Shown one piece after another: positions 12,301-23,165 of a DNA stretch of 64,000 nt. How positions within the stretch are numbered: the stretch's first letter is position 1; every line of letters starts with the position of its first letter. The notes under the pieces are model-generated. The model had not been told where the DNA came from. It did not search any database and was given only the letters and a program-made list of their open reading frames with translations. Origin of the DNA: Rhinopomastus cyanomelas. Taxonomy: Eukaryota > Chordata > Aves > Bucerotiformes > Rhinopomastidae. The DNA is taken from contig VXBP01004605.1 in the NCBI GenBank assembly GCA_013400115.1, positions 62,001 through 126,000 on the forward strand. Reading direction: 5' to 3'. A program made the translations under genes and the position numbers.

Positions 12301-13429
12301 CCATTTCAACTGGCAATTGAAATTCAGTTGACAATTCAGCTCAGTCATCCCCTGTCCCTTTGTTTAACTTCCAAATGCTGTTATGTGCATGTAAGTCTGC
12401 TAACCACTTTCCCAAGAGCAAGAGACACCTTGGTGAAGGAAGCTTATTTGGATCCTAGGAAGGAAATGAGATTAGCACCACTTTGGTCCCTCCCCAGCAA
12501 TGACAACTACTCTGATACAAGATCATCTGAAAATAAGCTTGAACAAAATAAGGCTGAAACTGGGAACTATTTCAACAACTGTCACTGTATCATGGTCCAT
12601 CACGGTCCATCAGGAAGGGATGAAATAAACAGGTACATGTTCTCTCTTCTACACTGTCTTCCTAATTTCCTCATCTAAAAAAAACCAAACCAAAACCCTA
12701 TTCCATGTGGGCTGATTTCCTACAGAATAACTGTAGCAGCAGCTGATGATTAATACAGATCAAAGCAGAGCTGAGAGATCTGCAGGGGAAAGATTTTGAA
12801 CACAAAAGTTTGTGGAAGGTCTCTGGATTGTAGCTTGGAGCCAAATCCTGACCACAGCAAAAGCAGTGGTCATAGAGTGTCCTGGAGCTAAAGGAAAAAG
12901 CATAAACAGTTGATTGATTTGTGCAAGGAAGGGAATGACTGTGAGAAACACCCCACAGAGAGCCAAAGAGAGGTCTGCAGGAGCTTCAGTAAAAACACTT
13001 AGTGCTTTAAGGAAGCTGGCCCCAGTGGAATACAACTGTTAAAGTAACAGTCCACTGCCTGCCCCACGTCATCCAGTGTTCTGATCTGAACTCCTTAATG
13101 CAGGCATCCTAGGTGTGGCACAGGAGAGTGAAATAGGACAGTATCAGCAAGCATGACAGAAGAGCCATTCCATGTCCACCGCTCTTAGCCAGAGCATCCC
13201 TTCATTTCACACCAGTAAAGTCAGGCCTCGTGTTTGTCTCCTCACAGAAACAAAATGCAAGCAGCAGGACTGGTGGAGTCTAGTTTCACGTGCATTTGTG
13301 TCTGTCCTTCCTATATCCTCCCGTTCTTTCCTGGTTACAAATTCCACCCCTTGCCAGCATTTTTCTTCTATTACATTTCCTTCCAGGTAAGTCCAAGCCT
13401 GCTTGCACACACTGTCTCGTCCTCCTAAG

Positions 13430-13594
13430 GTCTTGCGGCTCTGCAAGGTGGTGGAGTCGCCAACTCTGGAGCTGTTCAAGGCAGGATTGGACGTGGCACT
13501 TGGTGCCATGGTCTAGCCTTGAGCTCTGTGGTGACAGGTTGGACTTGATGATCTATGAGGTCTCTTCCAACCTTGATAATACTGTGATACTGTA
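13430..13594 (+). mobile_element. CR1 3' end, plus orientation
   Basis: Sense CR1 tail with GTGGTGGAGTCGCCAACT, GAGCTGTTCAAGGC, GGTTGGACTTGATGATC and ending AATACTGTGATACTGT. It belongs to the subfamily with the GGCACTTGGTGCCATGG block. The copy is 5'-truncated, as usual for CR1. Confidence 0.88.
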
Positions 13595-14363
13595 CACTGA
13601 TTGGGGATGATGGGATAATACTTGGAAAGAAATCCCCCAACTTACTGGAAAAGATACCTTCTGGTTTCAGTATTTATCTTCACTAGCCATTACCTAGTGT
13701 GCTGAAAAGAGTTGGTGGCTCTAACAGTTCCTGGGGAAGTTCTGTATGCACTTCCTCTTCTCTCAGTCACTATGACTCTTGGCATGAGAATGGAAGGGAA
13801 GCAGAAAACAGTTTGGAGAAGCAAGACCTGAAGAATCAGAACAACCAAGAGAGCTCAAAAGGAGTGGAGCCATCTCAGCAAAGGGCTTCCTGTAACCAGT
13901 TAGCTCATCTCTGCAATTGAGTTATTTCACCTTGGTTGTGGAACGGCTCACCTCAAGAGTATGACCACCAGCCAGTCCACTTGTCAAGTGAGTGTCATGA
14001 TGGTGTCCTGTATTGTGCCTGCCTTCTCAAAGCCCCTCTTAGCTAACACTACTGAGGCCTCTCGGCCAATGGAAAAAGCCAAGAATTGCACCAAGTGTCA
14101 TAAAACCTACATGTCACCGGGGTTAGTAAGGTGACTGCTGGAATGTGCAGATTGTCAGCTGCACTTCCAGCTGCCCTCTTCATCTTCAGTAACCGTGGTG
14201 CTGTTGCAGCGAGTACCAGCAGCTGAACAGAGCAGACTGGGAACTATCTGGTTTTAAACAAAAGGCATTTTTCTACTATTATTGTTACACTGCTGTTGTC
14301 AAACGCAAGCAACACGTGTCCGAGACCCCAAATACTAAGGAGCAGCAATGGAGAAGCACTTAC

Positions 14364-14486
14364 CTTTATTTCAAACTCGTAATGTTCATCCTTTCCCTGC
14401 CCACAGAGGACATAGCGCGGAATACTAATCTTAATTGGGTCCTTCAGGTCATCTGGATTTGCTCCCAGCGAGCGACAGACCATCCG
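14364..14486 (-). CDS. KIF16B: KIF16B exon: start of the PX domain
   Basis: A 123-bp exon of 41 codons, phase 0 at both ends, acceptor ATGACAG, donor GTAAGT. It reads RMVCRSLGANPDD, LKDPIKISIPRYVL and CGQGKDEHYEFEIK. These are the linker and first strands of the PX (phox homology) fold, nearly identical to mammals. The domain targets the kinesin to PI3P on early endosomes. The intron before it contains the long alternative terminal exon. Confidence 0.95.
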
Positions 14487-15475
14487 CTGTCATGTGCGCA
14501 CCAAATCAGGAGAACAAAGGAAAAACAAAGTCACTACGTCAGGAAAACAAGAAAAGAACTTCAGTAAAAATGAGAACATTCTCCTGGTCAGAAGGGCAGG
14601 GAAATCTGAAAGCACAGAGCTTATTTCTAAACTGAAGTGATAATTCAAAACCAAAAGGGATCTCATTTTGTAAATGCAAGCCCTAGCATTTTCTTACACA
14701 TGAAAAAATTACAGTTAAGGGTCTTCAAAAATATTGCTGCTTCTTTGAAGAGGCATTTTCTGGTTAGATATCAAAAATAAGAGGAAGCAGAGGACTTAGT
14801 ATTAACCGTCTAAAAAAACCCAACCTATTAATCAAGCCTTTACAGTCAGTCATATTTTTATAGGTATTTACCTTTACATAACAAACCTCAAACAAATCAA
14901 GCAAAGCTGCAGGGGATCAAGTTAATTCAGAAAGCCTGTACACTTGAAAAATCCAAACATATTTTATAAATAAGTAAGGTAGAGATAACACAGCAGTCCA
15001 CTGTCGGGAGTATTTCCCCACTGTCTTCTCTAAATCACATCTCATTAGCACAAAACTCAACTACCACCAATTTGCATGGTCTAGACAAAACGATCTAAAA
15101 AGGTGGTTTTAATGAGGTCACACTCCTCTGACTAACAGCCAGATGGAATCTGTAGCTCTAAAGCTGTGTAAAAAATCAGAATACTTTTGCAACTGAAAAA
15201 ATTCAATGCTTTGCAATGGCTGTCCAAGAAGCTTTTGCAGTGAGTAAGAACAGAGGCTGCCTTCTGTGAAGTCCTCTGCCTTCTCAGCTGAACATATCTG
15301 GTCTGAAAACCTTCATGAACTTGTACTTAAGAACTATCAGCACCATGACAAATTTAACAACACTAAACAAACTGGAGAGCGATCACTTTACAGTTATGGC
15401 CATGCTATCTATTTGTATGTAGTGACCCTATCCGTCACTGGATTTGCAACCCTACTCTCAAGAGTCATTGTCTAT

Positions 15476-15625
15476 TCTTTAACAACTACCACAAGGCATG
15501 TCTTTAACAAGTACCACAAGACATGTCTTTAACAACTACCACAAGGCATGTCTTTAACAACTACCACAAGGCATGTCTTTAACAAGTACCACAAGACATG
15601 TCTTTAACAAGTACCACAAGGCATG
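15476..15625. repeat. Minisatellite, 25 bp x 6
   Basis: Six head-to-tail copies of a 25-bp unit beginning TCTTTAACAA, at 15476, 15501, 15526, 15551, 15576 and 15601. Two variants alternate: AACTACC with AAGGCATG, and AAGTACC with AAGACATG. The order is A, B, A, A, B, then a hybrid, which suggests a 75-bp three-unit block was itself duplicated. It is intronic. Confidence 0.95.
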
Positions 15626-17565
15626 TTCACTGGTCAGAATTTTACCCCCACGTGGGAACATTGCTCAGGCATCTGCTCATGGACATTAGGTCTCTCTGTG
15701 GCAACCTCCAGTGACTCCCAGTACACATGACACCATGTAGGAGTTGGAGCAGAGTCTGAATCTCATGCTTAAATGCCTCATATCTCTGAATGCTATTTGT
15801 TACAGCACTTGGCTTTCTTGCCTGGCTACTGAGAAAGGGGAAGCTACTATTTCATTATCAGTCAGTTATAAACGTCAATGGCATTTTCCTTTACATCAAA
15901 AATAGTGAAAAATACAGAGAAAATTTATTTTCCTTCCAATTAGCTCACTTTCATAGATGTTCCTCACAAACTTCTTTCTCTAGTGAAAATGCCATTAGGA
16001 AGTTTGTATTGGAATGAAAGAAATGCTTTTAACAAACTTCATTTTACACAACAAATGTTTTCTCCTCTCCATTTTGCCCTTCTCTCATTTCTCCTCAAGT
16101 TACTGGCTTTTCAACTAAAAGTCATGTCTCACAGAAATGTAAGCAATTCTTTCCTTGGGAGAAAGAGGAGCTCAGTGCCTTGACAACAGTCTAATCGGCT
16201 TTAATACAGCGATAAAACCATGAAGTCACTCTTAAAGCCACCTCTGTCAACACATAATTTAATGGCAGTTATTTTCAGAGACCTATTACAAACAACTACT
16301 ATGAAAATAATTTCAAACACAAAGTGTTGGGAAAATCATGCACTAGTACATGAAATAATACTTTGATACTCATAAACATCCATCATTGTGTTTAATTTCC
16401 AGTAGAATAAAGATACCACTGTGAAGTCATTGTTTCATAAAACTGAGGAATATTCATCCAATTGGATTTGAAAACAAACACAAAAGAGGAAAAATATGTT
16501 ACTGTGAATAGAACATGCACGAACACTTAACTTTGGGGTGAAACCTGAAAGGGAATTTGTTGCAGAAATCACGGTCCTCGAACAGCCTTGCTTTAGACAG
16601 TCCTCCCAGTAACACCCCTCTGCGTTAAGGCTCAGAAAACATGCCTTGGTGATACCAGTGAAGAAGCTCCTGAACTGGAACGATGCACCAACTCACAACT
16701 ACTGTGGCTACTCCGTGTTCTGGACAAAACACAAATCTCAAACTAACACGGCGTATTTTGCTCATCCTTGAACTTCCTTAATGCAGCAGAAAGCTTTGTC
16801 ATGATAAAAAAAACCCCCTAATTCTCTATCCAAACCAGCATTCAACTTCCAGAAACAACTTCCCCATCCAGTGCAAGCTAGTGCTTTTTCATTCCCATGC
16901 AAGTGACATTATCCTGTCTCAACACATGGCAAGAACAAAAGGGAAATGTTCTTGAACTAGAAGAGAGACTGAAGTCCAACTGTGTCCGGTGGCAATATGC
17001 TTACAGAATCTGAGATTTGACATCACTGCTTTTTCTGCCAAGAACCATCTTCCTCAAGCAAGGCAGATGGCACATTTGAGCAACAGGATGCAAAAGCTAT
17101 TCAGCACCCTTTACAAGGAAAGAAACAAAAGATAGGAGACAACAGCTTGCTCATCATTTGAACACCTGAGAAGGGTAACAGGTAAAAAATAACGCTGCGC
17201 TAAGCTAAATACAAGCTCTGACTAATGGAAATCTTTCGGTAGTGGTCAACAGTTCCATTATGTCCTGGAATGGAATAACTGAGGAGACTGTAAGAGATGC
17301 AACCTCACAGCACCAACAGCCCTGCTAGTAAAGAAGTGGAAAAGGCCCATCACAGAGAGAGAAGTCTGACGTTTAAGCTACTGTGCCCATCAGGCAGTAA
17401 CCCTAGTTGCTAACTATCCCCCAAGAGAAACACCCCCAAAATGTTTGTCTTATTGCAAGTACAACAGCATTTCAATCTTTCATCACGCTAACTGAAGCGT
17501 GACCAACAGCTGTTCACACCCTTTAACCAGCTTTGCCTTCGCATCACACATTCCTGAAGCACTTA

Positions 17566-17764
17566 AATCACAGGATGTTGCAGGTTGGAAGGGACCTCGA
17601 AAGATCATCCAAGTCCAACCCCGCTGCTGGAGCAGGGGCAGCCTGCAGCAGCCAGTGTACGCAGACTGCCATCCAAGTACAAACCAGGCCCAGTCCCTCC
17701 TGGCTAATCCCAATTCCCTTTCTGTGTCCCTTCGTCCACTCTCTGCTGTGAGGGAGCACAAGTC
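17566..17764 (-). mobile_element. 5S-rRNA-like head with CR1 tail (SINE-like)
   Basis: Read on the minus strand, the 5' part at 17640-17707 resembles the 3' half of vertebrate 5S rRNA. It contains GGGCCTGGTTTGTACTTGG followed by ATGGCAGTC, the box C region, and GCTGCTGCAGGCT where 5S ends GTGCTGTAGGCT. The 3' part, from about 17639 down to 17566, is a CR1 tail: GCTCCAGCAGCGGGGTTGG, ACTTGGATGATCTTTCGAGG, TCCCTTCCAACC. The two join directly. This is the build of a SINE mobilised by CR1. The 5' half of 5S, and with it box A, is not recognisable. Confidence 0.7.
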
Positions 17765-18026
17765 AACTATTCAAAGACTAGGAGAATTCTGCGACTGAAA
17801 GCCACGCGTTGCTTCCCTGCAAGGAAAGGAAGGGGGGGTGGAAATCTAAAGAGTACTGGACGCTCTCTGCATTTTTCTTATCTTGTTTCCCTGCTTCCAT
17901 GTGGGCTTCTCTCAACTCTGGGCAAACCCAAGGGAAGAAAGGTATCGCAAACCGACAAGCTCCTGGTGGCTCAGCCAACAGATGCAAAACAAGCCAAACA
18001 CAACTCCCTTTGCACTTGTCACAAAC

Positions 18027-18032
18027 TTTAAT
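18027..18032 (-). promoter_or_regulatory. Candidate ATTAAA polyadenylation signal for the alternative exon
   Basis: On the minus strand the bases read ATTAAA, the commonest variant poly(A) hexamer, about 570 bp past the stop of the long alternative exon. I saw no AATAAA on this strand between the stop and this position. A single hexamer in AT-rich DNA is weak evidence. Confidence 0.2.
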
Positions 18033-18598
18033 GCGAGAACGCAATCATCCTGAACTGCAAAACTCCACAGCAGAATTGTTGATGCTATTTTACCCAAACT
18101 GCAAACACAACACCTATAAAGATCCTTGGTATTAACAGTGTACAATGAAAGTCACATTTTAAAAAGTAGTGCAGATGTTTTGAAACAGTGAGATCAAATG
18201 AGAAGGATGGGGGGGAAAAAAAAGATACCCGGAAAGATGAAGGAGATGAAGGCAAGAGGGAATGGAAAATCATTAATGAAGACAGATAGCAGATGGAGGG
18301 AGCCAGAAAACACAGCCAAAATGGAAATCAGAAGACACAGCTGTAATTACAGTTTTGATGCACCTACCATCTAAGACAGAAACACTTAACTTCCTCACTT
18401 TCTCAAGGAAATGTATGCACAGCATATCAGAGACCCACAAAGCAAGCACTCAAGGAATGATGATTTTTGCTAAGGTGTGTGTACACCCTATGGCAGCCCC
18501 TAGGGCTCCAAGGATTACTGTGCCTATTGAATAAAAAGGGAACAATTTTATCAATATTCATTAGCCTTATTTTGAATGTATCTAAACATATTTCGATT

Positions 18599-20758
18599 TC
18601 AACATCTAGTCAGACGCATAATTAGCCAAATGGCTTCTTCACTTGAACTGAATGTTAATTTCCAAATTTCTGAAGGGATACACAAACTGCTTTGAAGAAC
18701 CGATGGGAAGACTGTCAGCTGAGTATCTCTGTCTCTTTCACAGCATTTAGAAAAATCAGTTCCTGAATCACATCCAACCTTGCCCCTTCTAGAAAACACA
18801 AGCTCAATTTTTGTGAGAGTCTCTTTCTCTGGCAGAACTACACATCGGACATCATTCAAGCTGTACAACTCGAGGCTGTCAAACTGTGATCGCTGCCATG
18901 AAGCGTCCACAAAGTCAGATGCAGGATGTGAGACAATATTTTCCCTTAAGAGACCTATATGAGTAGTTGTAAGAACAAGAGCTCTATACACAGTCTGCTT
19001 AGCACGCTCTACTTTCACTGAGGTATACAGCAGCACGTGTACGTCACCTAAAGGTTTATTACTTCCCATATTTTCATTCAGTAAGTAAACCAGGTCAGCT
19101 AACTCACTTCTAAATTTACAGGACAATTTTACTCCATTTGCAAAAACTAATTCATTTACTTCTGATGTCCAGTCAAGTGAAATCTGTAGCAAATTGCCTT
19201 TCAAGAGTTGGTGATTTAAATAAACAGCATCATCCGTTGGAGAAATCAAAACACTGGTTATGTCATGACAAATTCTTTGAGTGAAGTGTTTGTCATAGGT
19301 AAAGATTGTGAGGAAGCCATCTTCAGCAGAACACAGAAGAGTAACACTCTGTCCAGCAAAGCCAACTTGAATCTCCTTTATAGTGCCGACGGGAACGTCA
19401 TGAAACATTGCCAAGGAACTCCAGCAGATGTCTTGTCCCACTGATGCAACAACAACATACAGAACAGAGCTGAACAGCAGCAAGCAGGCAGGCTCTGGCT
19501 CAGGTTTTCTGCAATTACCAACAGCAAGCCAATAGACACCTTTCAACTCCTCCATTCCAACACAAATTTGAGGTAAGGCACAGGTCAGAAATTCCAGCAG
19601 TTTTTCCATAGAACAGACCTGAAGCTTCAAAAAGACATCAGGAAAATGAACAAAACTCTGTCTTAACACGAGACTCTTCTCCAGTTCGCCACTTTCACAA
19701 CAGTGTTCAGCATCTTTAGAGGATTTTCTTGTATGGGCATCAGAGATTTCTGTGTTTACACACATCGCGACAGCCTCTTGCACAGAGAATTCGGGCTGAA
19801 GGACATCTGCAGTATGAGCTTTGGCATCATCTGTAGAGTTGGACGTGTCTTGATTCACCTCTGACTTGAAGAATACATTTACCTCTAAGTTTCTTATAAA
19901 TGGCAGATTTTTTATTAACGATACTGCTTGTGCACATCTCTCGCTTCCCAAGTCCTTAATTTGTTTAGAAACCATCACACCGTTGAGCAGCTGACTACTG
20001 GTATCTTTGTAAAGGCAGGAAAGCTTACTGAAAAAATAGCCCAAACTATAGGCATGCTCTGATCTCACCTCTAAATGAGAGGCTATTGACTTTGAAGAAA
20101 TGAAATCAGAGGCTTTTTGTGTTGGAAGCAGAGAATTACTAGCCTGATCCTCGGTTGTTGGGTGCACTGCCTTAAACGGGCTGTTTTTCTTACGAGCTCC
20201 TGTTTCAGATTGCACATTAGACTGAGAAAAGAGAAGGCAGGATATGCTGTTGCAGCCAGCCTGGTCATTAGCACCCATTAAGGATCCTACAGGAGACAAC
20301 TGTTTCAAGTGGGAACAATCAGATTCAGTGCTTGAGCTGTCACAATCTGGAGAAGTAATTATTTTACCGTCAAAATGATTGAAATTTTCAAGCTTGCAGA
20401 GGGAATAAGCCACATCATTTAAGTCATGGCTTTGTGAAGAAGTAGATAAAACATTCTGATAAGAAACATTCTTCCTCTTTAAAGTTTTAATGCTTCTTGA
20501 GTGAATTAAACTACTTTCAGCATCACAACAAGCAAAGCTCTCCTGTTCCGAATTACTCTTTTCATTCCCAAATGCTTTCTCTGATGTATAAGGGGAGGAG
20601 ATTCTTCCAGAACTGGAAAACAATTCCCACATCTCAGAATACTCCTTCTGTCCTTTATGGCGTCTTATTCGCGCGTTTTCTCCACACAACTCAGAAGCAC
20701 AATTGCCATCTTTAGACATAAATGGATAGCCATCAGGTGGCTGCCACTTCTTACTTTG
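18599..20758 (-). CDS. KIF16B: Probable alternative terminal exon of KIF16B, 719-residue tail
   Basis: A continuous open frame of 719 codons with a stop at its low end. It is entered by the acceptor ATTTTCACAG, after which the frame reads QSKKWQPPDGYPF and then the first methionine, MSKDGNC. It joins in phase 0 to the KYE end of the preceding exon. Numbering from that methionine, residues 1-340 are polar and Ser, Asp and Asn rich, probably disordered; about 355-500 and 555-706 are folded-looking. Both folded parts alternate short beta strands (ACLLLFSSVLYVVV, EIQVGFAGQSVTLL; VYRALVLTTTHIGLL, LTKIELVFSRRG) and the last ends in an amphipathic helix, SSEEAIWLIMRLTR, as PH domains do. I read this as two PH-like modules, possibly related to the C-terminal regions of nischarin or STK11IP, but I could not confirm a family. 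If used, the transcript would lack the PX domain altogether. A separate nested gene is less likely, because the frame is open back to a good acceptor with no start upstream. Confidence 0.8.
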   Translation of the reverse strand, partial: QSKKWQPPDGYPFMSKDGNCASELCGENARIRRHKGQKEYSEMWELFSSSGRISSPYTSEKAFGNEKSNSEQESFACCDAESSLIHSRSIKTLKRKNVSYQNVLSTSSQSHDLNDVAYSLCKLENFNHFDGKIITSPDCDSSSTESDCSHLKQLSPVGSLMGANDQAGCNSISCLLFSQSNVQSETGARKKNSPFKAVHPTTEDQASNSLLPTQKASDFISSKSIASHLEVRSEHAYSLGYFFSKLSCLYKDTSSQLLNGVMVSKQIKDLGSERCAQAVSLIKNLPFIRNLEVNVFFKSEVNQDTSNSTDDAKAHTADVLQPEFSVQEAVAMCVNTEISDAHTRKSSKDAEHCCESGELEKSLVLRQSFVHFPDVFLKLQVCSMEKLLEFLTCALPQICVGMEELKGVYWLAVGNCRKPEPEPACLLLFSSVLYVVVASVGQDICWSSLAMFHDVPVGTIKEIQVGFAGQSVTLLCSAEDGFLTIFTYDKHFTQRICHDITSVLISPTDDAVYLNHQLLKGNLLQISLDWTSEVNELVFANGVKLSCKFRSELADLVYLLNENMGSNKPLGDVHVLLYTSVKVERAKQTVYRALVLTTTHIGLLRENIVSHPASDFVDASWQRSQFDSLELYSLNDVRCVVLPEKETLTKIELVFSRRGKVGCDSGTDFSKCCERDRDTQLTVFPSVLQSSLCIPSEIWKLTFSSSEEAIWLIMRLTRC

Positions 20759-21477
20759 CTGTGAAAATTTCCAAAAGAAGAAAACAGAAACATCTCTGTA
20801 AAACCTTCCGGTCTGAACATTTCTTACACTGAGAATCGATTCTGATTAGCTTTGTACGATCACTCAGAATTGGTACAATCATTGAACAATCTCTCAAAAT
20901 TAGAGAGAAGAATCCAACAGAAGTGATTGAAGTTTGATTCAGGAATGGGTGACCTTCCCAGCCCACCACTGCTTTTCCTTTGTACAGTATCCGTTTCGCT
21001 TGGTTTAGATCTGCTTTTGTTGAAAACCACATGGAAGTCAAGTGTAGATGCAGGAATTTGTAAGTCCATCAGTATTTTTCCACATAAGCAGAGAAAAAGT
21101 AATCTTATGCTGTCCAAGATACTGTAAAAAGTTCAACGTGGTTTAGAAGTTTAAAAGTCCCATCCTTATTGTAGTTCATTGTGAGTAAAAAACATACAGT
21201 GGTAGACTTGTCTTCAAAAAATTAGGAAAAGGATACTGTTCTAAATCAACAATCATGACAAAACAGGGAACCAAGATGTAAAATAACACCACACCTTCCA
21301 GATTAGGAAGAAGCTATTCCAGATATTCCAGATGGAAAAATGCAGTGCTGTCTCTCTTAGCCATTAATCTTGCTAGGAATTCAAAATTCTAATTATGCAG
21401 CTAAACATTAAGAAATTTAATTACAGAGCATGCCATCATTTCAGACAACCATTTCATTCTGACAAATTATGATCTAC

Positions 21478-21528
21478 CTCATACTTCAGCTTGCGTTGTA
21501 CAGTGCCATTATTAAGTCTCTCATTATC
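21478..21528 (-). CDS. KIF16B: KIF16B exon: branch-point exon before alternative C-termini
   Basis: A 51-bp exon of 17 codons, DNERLNNGTVQRKLKYE, phase 0 at both ends, acceptor TTGTTCTAG and donor GTAGAT. The peptide is close to mammalian KIF16B. Because it ends in phase 0 it can be spliced in frame to either of two downstream acceptors in the window: the long terminal exon at 20758 or the PX exon at 14486. It is therefore the last shared exon of two possible protein tails. Confidence 0.93.
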
Positions 21529-22072
21529 CTAGAACAAAAAAAAGAGTAGAGATGATTACTAAAAAGAGTGGCTTCTCGTATATGTTTGTTTAAAAGTAGT
21601 AATAGGAAGATCAATCCTTCTAGCATCCAAAATTAATATTTTCTTATTGATATTTATTAAGCCACTGTCTTTGAATCAATCAATCCAGTTTTTGAATTAA
21701 TTAGATCATCAGTTTTTCAATGACCCTTTTTTTTTGGAAGTACAATCAATCGCCACTCTTCAGGATGGAATTTTATCGGTGTATTTTAGAGATCAAAAGA
21801 ATGAAGACTTGTATTTTATCTGCAGGTTTCTTATAAGACTTTTATTTTATCTGCAGGTTTCTTATTGCCAATTAGATACTCTCCCCTGCAAAAAAATTAG
21901 AATACAAAACAGCCACCAGAAAGAAAAAAGCAAAATCTAAACCTAATATTCCAGATTTACTGTTGAATTTTTTGAGAAACTAAAAGTTAAAACAGGAAAA
22001 CATTGAAACTATTGAACTACAAAACTAAATCATGTGTTCAAGGTCAGGAACTTCCAACTCATCTCTACTCAC
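21529..22072 (-). other. Intron, 544 bp
   Basis: Phase-0 intron between the 22073 and 21528 exons. It holds a two-copy 31-bp tandem duplication; otherwise AT-rich with nothing recognised. Confidence 0.9.
21805..21866. repeat. 31-bp tandem duplication
   Basis: Two adjacent copies of a 31-bp unit starting AGACTT and containing ATCTGCAGGTTTCTTAT, at 21805-21835 and 21836-21866. They differ at one clear position (G versus T at the seventh base) and at the final base, so the duplication is recent. Confidence 0.95.
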
Positions 22073-22178
22073 CTTTACACTTTCTGTAGACCAGGGCAGG
22101 CTAATGGAATTATCCTCAGCTTTATGATGAATATTCTGGAGCCTTCTTTGCACTTCTTGTTCAATAAAGGCATTTATC
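22073..22178 (-). CDS. KIF16B: KIF16B exon: short helix before the PX region
   Basis: A 106-bp exon that completes an arginine and encodes 35 residues: INAFIEQEVQRRLQNI, then a polar stretch ending PWSTESVK. The donor is GTGAGT; the acceptor TCTTGAAG has a weak pyrimidine tract. The INA-IE-EVQRRL helix matches mammalian KIF16B closely, the rest is diverged. No other AG within 20 bases keeps the frame. Confidence 0.92.
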
Positions 22179-23006
22179 CTTCAAGATATTGAAGAGTCAG
22201 CGGGAAAAACACACTCTTAGATAAAAATCAAGTCAAGCTAGAGGGCTCTTTAAAATACTTATGAACCGTACAACTCTTAACTGGCAGCCTTAATGTTAGA
22301 CCAGTTTTATTCCTCCTTAAGGAACAAAGACCTCTGAGCAAGTGCTCACTTAACAGGCGAAGGCTAACGATTTGTTATCACTGTTCGACACCTGAATGGA
22401 TGCCAGGTTACCCCGCGGCTGTGCCCACAGCGCTGCAGACAAGTGGCTGTGAGGGTCAGAACGATTAAGAAGAAATAGAACGTTGGGGCTGCATCTTTAG
22501 TTAGTTAATGGATTGCTTTTTATCACTTGTGCAATACTGGCAACTTGGGCTAACAAAGCTTTAGTCTTCAAACAGAAGGACTGCTCCGAGGGTTGATAGT
22601 AACAACTGCACGTACAAGTGTGAAAGCAATGGAGATGAAACAGATTTTAAGAGACACCAGGCAGCTGCCCTATTTAAAAAAGGCTCAAGACAATTTCATT
22701 TACTTTGCTGCTGAAAGTGTATACAAAGCAATTCCACACAGACAATAATTACACACAAAAAGCCAATTTAAATACATTTCAGCCTACATTTTCCTAGCCC
22801 TCCATTTTAAATCAAATTGCACTGGCACAACAGATTAGGCTGTTGGTTATTTAAAGTAAAACCCAGTAAGTTAATTCTATTTTCAGACTAGCCTTTAGGT
22901 ACAATTACAGTATTTAATTAAAACCCAGAAAGGTTCTCTCAAAGTAGTTCTTTTCTAAAGTAATTGTTTGCATTCCTCCCACAGTGCAGAAATGCAGGTT
23001 ACCTAC
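22179..23006 (-). other. Intron, 828 bp
   Basis: Intron splitting an arginine codon. No repeat or other feature is recognised in it. Confidence 0.85.
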
Positions 23007-23165
23007 CTATCATCAACCAGCGGAGTAGCGGCTGCCTGCGGCTTTGTTGGGCTGGCAGGGGAAGTAGTGTGGGAGGGTCTCTCTTCTGATGTGACATTAC
23101 TTCCTCTCTGACCACCATCCTCCTCACATATTTTTTGCTTCAGCTGCTGAATTTCCTGGTCCAGG
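23007..23165 (-). CDS. KIF16B: KIF16B exon: coil end and variable Ser/Thr/Pro linker
   Basis: A 159-bp exon, phase 1 acceptor side and two-base donor side, acceptor CTTTGTAG, donor GTAGGT. It reads LDQEIQQLKQKI, the end of the stalk coil, then a poorly conserved linker rich in Ser, Thr, Pro and Ala (SHTTSPASPTKP) and ends TPLVDD. In mammals the same position also holds a variable linker followed by the next coil exon, so divergence here is expected. Confidence 0.93.

Larger units (their letters stand above)
7601..14363 (-). other. Intron between the two PX exons
   Basis: A 6.8 kb phase-0 intron. It holds a CR1 reverse-transcriptase fragment (8608-9344), a short CR1 3' end (13430-13594) and one exon-like open segment on the opposite strand (8400-8494). 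The rest, notably 9.35-13.4 kb, is AT-rich with no recognised element; the open frames there look like chance. Confidence 0.8.
14487..18026 (-). other. Intronic or 3' flanking stretch between alternative exon and PX exon
   Basis: Contains the 25-bp minisatellite (15476-15625) and the 5S-like/CR1-tailed element (17566-17764). Outside these I see AT-rich, unremarkable sequence. If the long alternative exon is terminal, the part just below 18.6 kb is its 3' UTR. Confidence 0.7.
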
